This document shows, one piece after another, positions 17,435-20,578 of a DNA stretch of 20,578 nt. Position 1 is the stretch's first letter. Each line of letters opens with the position of its first letter. The DNA is taken from the NCBI GenBank assembly GCA_037441725.1, contig JBBIRT010000054.1, forward strand, positions 1 through 20,578. The letters run 5' to 3'. The stretch comes from JBBIRT01 sp037441725 (lineage in GTDB: Bacteria > Desulfobacterota > BSN033 > UBA1163). The notes under the pieces were generated by a model. It saw only the letters and a list, made by a program, of their open reading frames with translations. It did not search any database and had not been told where the DNA came from. Both the position numbers and the translations under genes were made by a program.

Positions 17435-17448
17435 ATTCATTTGAATAA
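17433..17448. promoter_or_regulatory. 7-2-7 palindrome in the operon leader
   Basis: TTATTCA-TT-TGAATAA, perfect 7-bp arms. It lies between the candidate promoter and the TTG start and overlaps the ribosome binding site by two bases. It could be an operator or a small leader hairpin affecting translation, or a chance feature of AT-rich DNA. Confidence 0.35.
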
Positions 17449-17477
17449 TTAAAATTTTTGAGAAAATATTCACAAAA

Positions 17478-17506
17478 CTTCTAATTTATTTTGCTCATTT
17501 TGTCAA
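17478..17506 (-). promoter_or_regulatory. Candidate sigma-70-type promoter of the hdr/met operon
   Basis: On the minus strand, TTGACA (17506-17501), a 17-nt spacer and TAGAAG (17483-17478, 4 of 6 consensus bases) in AT-rich DNA, about 57 nt before the TTG start of the first gene. It is the only good -35/-10 pair I found upstream of the operon. The repeat copy at 17559-17730 lies about 50 bp further upstream. Confidence 0.5.
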
Positions 17507-17558
17507 GAAAAATATGAGGGTATGTGGAATGAATTACTGAAGTGTAGAAACATATTAG

Positions 17559-17730
17559 AATCAGGCAGGAATATCTTCGAAAATCTTATAAAACGGAGCA
17601 CTTCAAAAAGGGGAGGGTAAAGGTTATATCCTCCAACAAATCATTGCCTTCCATTACCTAAGGAATTCTGTAGTTATGGGACAAACTGAGGTTTCCGCTA
17701 TAAAATTTTCTCCGACATCCCTGCTTAATT
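17559..17730 (+). repeat. MITE-like repeat, copy 1 (172 bp, with terminal inverted repeats)
   Basis: The ends are inverted repeats of each other over about 32 bp (left begins AATCAGGCAGGAATATC, right ends CATCCCTGCTTAATT). The same 172-bp unit recurs in inverted orientation at 18689-18860, gap-free with about 28 mismatches by eye. Two blocks are fully conserved: TCCAACAAATCATTGCCTT and GTAGTTATGGGACAA. Weaker similarity reaches about 25-30 bp beyond each end (to about 17529 and 17752). It holds no ORF of note. Together with flanking AT-rich DNA it fills the gap between the operon promoter and the HD gene. It could be a non-autonomous mobile element or a genome-wide intergenic repeat. Confidence 0.75.
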
Positions 17731-17818
17731 TCCCGAATGAGTTGGGCATTACGGGTATGCTTAAGGTGGAGAAGGATGTGGGAATATTAATTATAACTTA
17801 TTGTAATAATATTATATT

Positions 17819-18553
17819 TTAATTTCTATGATAGAGGTTTTCAGCCAATCTTTTTCCTGTTTCTGTTTTAAAAACGTTTGTCATTATCTTTTCTAATTTT
17901 TCTTTGTTCTGGAAGAGGTTATCTTCGTCGATATTGACCAACCAATCCGCCTCATAGAGGATCTGGAAATGGAGGGTCTCTTTTGATCTGGGATGGTGGT
18001 GATGGCCAATGATATCACAGATCTCATCGACAATGGGTTTCTGGACATTCAATCGGTTTAAGATCTCCCGGGCAATATCAGGACCTTCCTTCTCCTGATA
18101 TTCAGCTGAAGCATGACCATATTTCTCCTCTGCCTTCTTAATTCCAATATCGTGGAGATAAGCTGATCCAAGAATGACAATAGGGTTTCCCCCTTCGATC
18201 TTTAAAATCTCTTCAGCATACTGTGCCACTTTTAATGCATGATTGATTCGTTTGGTATCGTTCCCAAAATATCGTTTCATCTCCTGGGAAATCCTTTCTT
18301 TTAATCGATTCTCTTTCTCTCCCTTTGTCTTACTCTTCATCTCATCTGGGAGCCCCTCAATGCAACTGTCTCCATAAGGACACCATTCAGCACATCCAAA
18401 GTTGATCTTCGGATTGACTATTTCGTGACCACACCTGCACCTTCGCTTCACATCATATTTTAAAAATTCTACCCCATAGCCACATTTTGGGCAGGGGATT
18501 TCAAAAACATCCCCTGGTCTCCAGAACATCGGGTCTTGACCTGGACATCTCAT
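17819..18553 (-). CDS. Zinc-ribbon / HD-domain phosphohydrolase
   Basis: 244 residues. The N-terminal ~65 residues are cysteine-rich (C3, C21, C24, C39, C41, C54, C58, C64), resembling one or two zinc ribbons or an Fe-S site. A linker rich in Lys and Glu (70-95) follows. The HD domain has H105 (INHALKVA), H134-D135 (YLHDIG), the HHHH stretch at 184-187 and D203, the metal ligands of the HD phosphohydrolase fold. Such proteins hydrolyse phosphomonoesters or nucleotides; no substrate can be inferred. The gene has GGGGAGG about 10 nt before ATG 18553. It stands alone between two inverted copies of a 172-bp repeat, which may have moved or inverted with it. I recognise the architecture as one met in anaerobic deltaproteobacteria but know no gene name. 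Confidence 0.88.
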   Translation of the reverse strand: MRCPGQDPMFWRPGDVFEIPCPKCGYGVEFLKYDVKRRCRCGHEIVNPKINFGCAEWCPYGDSCIEGLPDEMKSKTKGEKENRLKERISQEMKRYFGNDTKRINHALKVAQYAEEILKIEGGNPIVILGSAYLHDIGIKKAEEKYGHASAEYQEKEGPDIAREILNRLNVQKPIVDEICDIIGHHHHPRSKETLHFQILYEADWLVNIDEDNLFQNKEKLEKIMTNVFKTETGKRLAENLYHRN

Positions 18554-18626
18554 CTTTCATTTACCTCCCCATTTATCATTAACCATCCTTTCATATATTT
18601 TTTAACCTTCCATGGAAAAAATTACC

Positions 18627-18640
18627 TTGACTTAAGTCAA
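18627..18640. promoter_or_regulatory. Perfect 14-bp palindrome TTGACTTAAGTCAA
   Basis: It lies 74 bp upstream of the HD gene start, in the gap between the gene and repeat copy 2. The TTGAC-N4-GTCAA form resembles binding sites of CRP/FNR-superfamily regulators, and TTGACT could also serve as a -35 element on either strand. I see no convincing -10 box at proper spacing, so an operator is the more likely reading. Confidence 0.4.
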
Positions 18641-18688
18641 ATCCTTCATTTTTTTTATCCGGGATGAGTAGTGCCTTACTTATTCGGG

Positions 18689-18860
18689 AATTAGGCAGGG
18701 ATGTGGGAGAAGATTCTATAGTGGAAACCCCAGCTTGTCCCATAACTACTGAATTTCTTATATACTGAAAGGCAATGATTTGTTGGACGATATAATTTTT
18801 ACCAAGATATTTTTGAAACGCTCTGCTTTATAAAATTTTCGGAGATATTCCTGCCTGATT
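18689..18860 (-). repeat. MITE-like repeat, copy 2 (172 bp, inverted relative to copy 1)
   Basis: Same length and same terminal inverted repeats as copy 1 (ends AATTAGGCAGGGATGTG and ATATTCCTGCCTGATT), in opposite orientation. Weaker similarity continues to about 18669 and 18893. The pair encloses 958 bp holding only the HD-domain gene. Its right end is about 140 bp before thyX, so it may have brought or replaced upstream control sequence for thyX. The core contains TATAAT on the plus strand at 18791-18796 without a recognisable -35. Confidence 0.75.
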
Positions 18861-18999
18861 CTAAAGAGTTCCCCACTTCAGTGATGCATTACCTGGATGA
18901 AGAAGTTTAGAATAGTTTTTTAGTAGGTTTTATGTTAAAAGATATTTAGCCTCTTCAAGCCTTGAGCAGTTAGAACCAATAGGCGAAGAAGGACAGGCG

Positions 19000-19626
19000 A
19001 TGATGACTCTAAAAGTTGAATTATTGTTCGTCACTCCAGATGCTGAAAGATTGATTGAGGCAATAGGCCGCACCTCCTATCTATCCTTTCATAAACAGGG
19101 TGAGGAGACTGAGAAACGATTTATCAGGATGTTAATTAAAAATGGACATCTCTCTGTGCTCGAACACGCTTACGCCACCTTCAGAATTTCAGGGGCATCA
19201 AGGGCCTTAACCCATCAATTGGTAAGACACAGGTTATGTTCTTTTATCCAGCAATCTCAAAGATATGTTGATGAGAGTCAATTTAACTACATTGAACCTG
19301 ACTCCATTCAAAAGGATCCTGAAGCCCATTCTCTTTTTGTTGATTTCATGGGTAAGGCAAGGGAGGTTTATTCAAAGCTCCAGAGCATGAAGATCAAAAA
19401 AGAGGATGCAAGGTATGTCTTGCCCAATGCGGTTGAGAGCCAGATTGTGGTGAGTGCCAATTTCCGTGAGTGGCGACACATCATCACTTTGAGGGGAAAG
19501 CCTCAATCCCAATGGGAGATTAGAAGAATGGCTATAGAAATTTTAAGGATTTTAAAAAATTATGCCCCAACGGTTTTTGAAGATTTTGAGATTGACCAAG
19601 AGAAAGAGGTTATCAGAGAAAGTTAG
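19000..19626 (+). CDS. thyX: Flavin-dependent thymidylate synthase ThyX
   Basis: 208 residues. ThyX makes dTMP from dUMP using methylene-THF, FAD and NAD(P)H. The diagnostic RHRX7S motif is present (R76-H77-R78, S86, followed by QRY), as is the C-terminal NFREWRH...R region (about 154-175) and the ARYVLPNAV segment that lines the nucleotide site. Length is typical for the family. Tandem ATG codons occur at 19000 and 19003, and AAGGA ends 6 nt before the first. It is the only complete plus-strand gene here and convergent with the decayed MASE3 fragment, whose stop overlaps the thyX stop. ThyX uses methylene-THF without oxidising the folate ring to DHF. That fits an anaerobe with heavy folate C1 flux, though the link to the MetF operon is inference. 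Confidence 0.97.
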   Translation: MMTLKVELLFVTPDAERLIEAIGRTSYLSFHKQGEETEKRFIRMLIKNGHLSVLEHAYATFRISGASRALTHQLVRHRLCSFIQQSQRYVDESQFNYIEPDSIQKDPEAHSLFVDFMGKAREVYSKLQSMKIKKEDARYVLPNAVESQIVVSANFREWRHIITLRGKPQSQWEIRRMAIEILRILKNYAPTVFEDFEIDQEKEVIRES

Positions 19627-19917
19627 AAGTGAAATACTCCCATGCCCTTGTAGGCCAGAGTGCGAACCGTATCAATCATGGCTACAAAGAGATAGGCAAT
19701 TCCCCAAAAGAGGAGATAGTTGTGGTCGATAATACGGCGGGAATGCCATGCTACGATGAAGATGCCAAAGGCGATGACAATGCTGAATTGCTCAGAAGAT
19801 AACCATAAAAGCTGGTAAAGTAGATCCCCAGAAGAATTAAGATTCCGAGAAATGTCCTGTGATATCTTTTAAATGTTCCGAAAACCCTGACCAGCCTTTT
19901 TGCTCTTCCTATCTAAG
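19623..19917 (-). pseudogene. Decayed fragment of a MASE3 membrane sensor domain
   Basis: This gap has no intact ORF, but the minus strand reads as membrane-sensor protein in two frames. One frame (about 19917-19800) gives a hydrophobic helix including FLGILILLGIYF. Another (about 19800-19623) gives SIVIAFGIFIVAW, NYLLFWGIAYLFV and TLAYKGMGVF, then TAA. This matches the N-terminal half of MASE3, a multi-helix domain found at the front of histidine kinases and diguanylate cyclases. A frameshift near 19800, lack of a start codon and the abrupt stop show it is non-functional; the rest of the domain and any output domain are missing. Its stop codon overlaps the thyX stop on the opposite strand, marking a rearrangement point. 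Confidence 0.65.
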
Positions 19918-19964
19918 CCTTCCTAAAATTGAGATCACCCATTCTCCTCTCATTAAAATTTATC

Positions 19965-20578
19965 TTAAATCCCCAGAATATTTTTCCAGGAATAGTTGTA
20001 TATTCCCTGGGTAAGATGAAAACTTTCCTCTGAAGCAGAAATTATTGCAGAAGTCTTGATCATCGATCCTAACTCCCTGCTTATCCTTGCAAGAGAAAAA
20101 CCATGCTTAGGCATAATGGTCATGGCTGACTTGATTTCAAATAAATGTAATTTTTGACCCAATTCAACCACTAAATTGACTTCCATGCCATCGCGAGTTC
20201 GCAAATAATACATAGAGGGCATCTGTCCGAAATGGAGGAATCTCTTCAAAAAGTCGGTAACAATCATTGTTTCAAAGAGGTTTCCAAAATTTGGGCTGTT
20301 AAGCAAAGTCTCCCGATCATGGAGACCTAAGAGATAAGAAGCCAATCCAGTATCGTTAAAATAGAGTTTGGGACTTTTGAAGAGACGTTTACCCAGATTC
20401 TTATAGTAGGGATAAAGAAGATACACTTGATGCCCAATCTCCAGCATGGAAAGCCACCTCTTTATGGTAGGGACACTCATTCCTACTTCTTTGGCCAACT
20501 CTGAAAGATTAAGAATCTGTCCCGTACGAGTGGCGCAAAGTCTGAGAAATCTCTCGAACTGGCTCAAATCACCCACTT
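19965..20578 (-). CDS. DUF4143-type AAA+ ATPase, C-terminal part, cut by right window edge
   Basis: About 204 residues up to the window edge; the gene continues outside, where the P-loop ATPase domain should lie. A helix-turn-helix-like stretch comes first (about 20-48: LAKEVGMSVPTIKRWL). It is followed by PYYKN, KSPKLYFNDTGLASYLLG, GNLFETM and YYLRTRDGMEVNLVVE...LFEIKSA, the marks of DUF4143, which has an endonuclease-like (PD-(D/E)XK-like) fold. Here the usual Glu-Val-Asp is Glu-Val-Asn (EVNLVV), a change at a putative catalytic position. The family is common, widely transferred and of unsettled function. The GTG at 20576 is probably an internal Val, not the start. Confidence 0.85.
   Translation of the reverse strand, partial: VGDLSQFERFLRLCATRTGQILNLSELAKEVGMSVPTIKRWLSMLEIGHQVYLLYPYYKNLGKRLFKSPKLYFNDTGLASYLLGLHDRETLLNSPNFGNLFETMIVTDFLKRFLHFGQMPSMYYLRTRDGMEVNLVVELGQKLHLFEIKSAMTIMPKHGFSLARISRELGSMIKTSAIISASEESFHLTQGIYNYSWKNILGI

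Noticed and set aside
17783..17817. Transcription terminator after the HD gene
   Set aside because: AT-rich imperfect symmetry (AATATTA...TAATATT) without a GC stem or a proper U-run; too weak to call.
17422..17818. CRISPR array or tRNA in the gap
   Set aside because: No short regularly spaced repeats and no cloverleaf; the gap is explained by the promoter region and one 172-bp repeat.
17529..18893. Complete insertion sequence around the HD gene
   Set aside because: No transposase is encoded between the inverted repeats; the only gene is an HD-domain protein, so at most a non-autonomous or composite-like unit.

Overview
The window looks like a piece of chromosome from a strictly anaerobic bacterium, probably a Desulfobacterota (deltaproteobacterial) relative such as a sulfate reducer or syntroph; this is inference. 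The grounds are a large heterodisulfide-reductase (Hdr) / methylene-tetrahydrofolate reductase (MetFV) operon of the kind found in organisms that run the Wood-Ljungdahl pathway, a PAS-rich histidine kinase, a remnant MASE3 sensor domain, a flavin-dependent thymidylate synthase, good AGGAGG-type ribosome binding sites and moderate GC. No rRNA, tRNA, CRISPR array or transposase gene was seen.

From 17421 down to the left edge, everything lies on the minus strand in one closely packed run of twelve genes, apparently one operon. A candidate promoter (TTGACA, 17-nt spacer, TAGAAG) lies at 17478-17506. In transcription order: hdrA N-half (TTG start), hdrA C-half, mvhD copy 1, metV, metF copy 1, metF copy 2, a frameshifted PAS histidine kinase, hdrC, hdrB, a 1484-residue HdrA with an inserted NADPH-glutamate-synthase-like (GltD) module, mvhD copy 2, and a further HdrA cut by the left edge.

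The likely logic is a flavin-based electron-bifurcating or -confurcating machine. NAD(P)H would enter through the GltD module. HdrA flavins would split electrons between ferredoxin, the CCG-cysteine HdrB/HdrC pair and MvhD, with MetF-MetV interconverting methylene- and methyl-tetrahydrofolate. No hydrogenase large or small subunit and no formate dehydrogenase is present in the window.

The most unusual part is the first hdrA. It is split into two polypeptides by one in-frame TAA followed directly by ATG, and the C-half has lost nearly all the Hdr cysteines except its terminal 2x[4Fe-4S] ferredoxin. Other oddities are a MetF paralog whose conserved Asp is His, an MvhD lacking one of the usual cysteines, and an A6 run carrying the kinase frameshift.

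Right of the operon, a minus-strand zinc-ribbon/HD-domain phosphohydrolase gene (17819-18553) is flanked by two inverted copies of a 172-bp MITE-like repeat (17559-17730 and 18689-18860), each with its own ~32-bp terminal inverted repeats. Then come thyX on the plus strand (19000-19626), a decayed minus-strand fragment of a MASE3 membrane sensor (19623-19917), and the C-terminal part of a DUF4143-type AAA+ ATPase running off the right edge.
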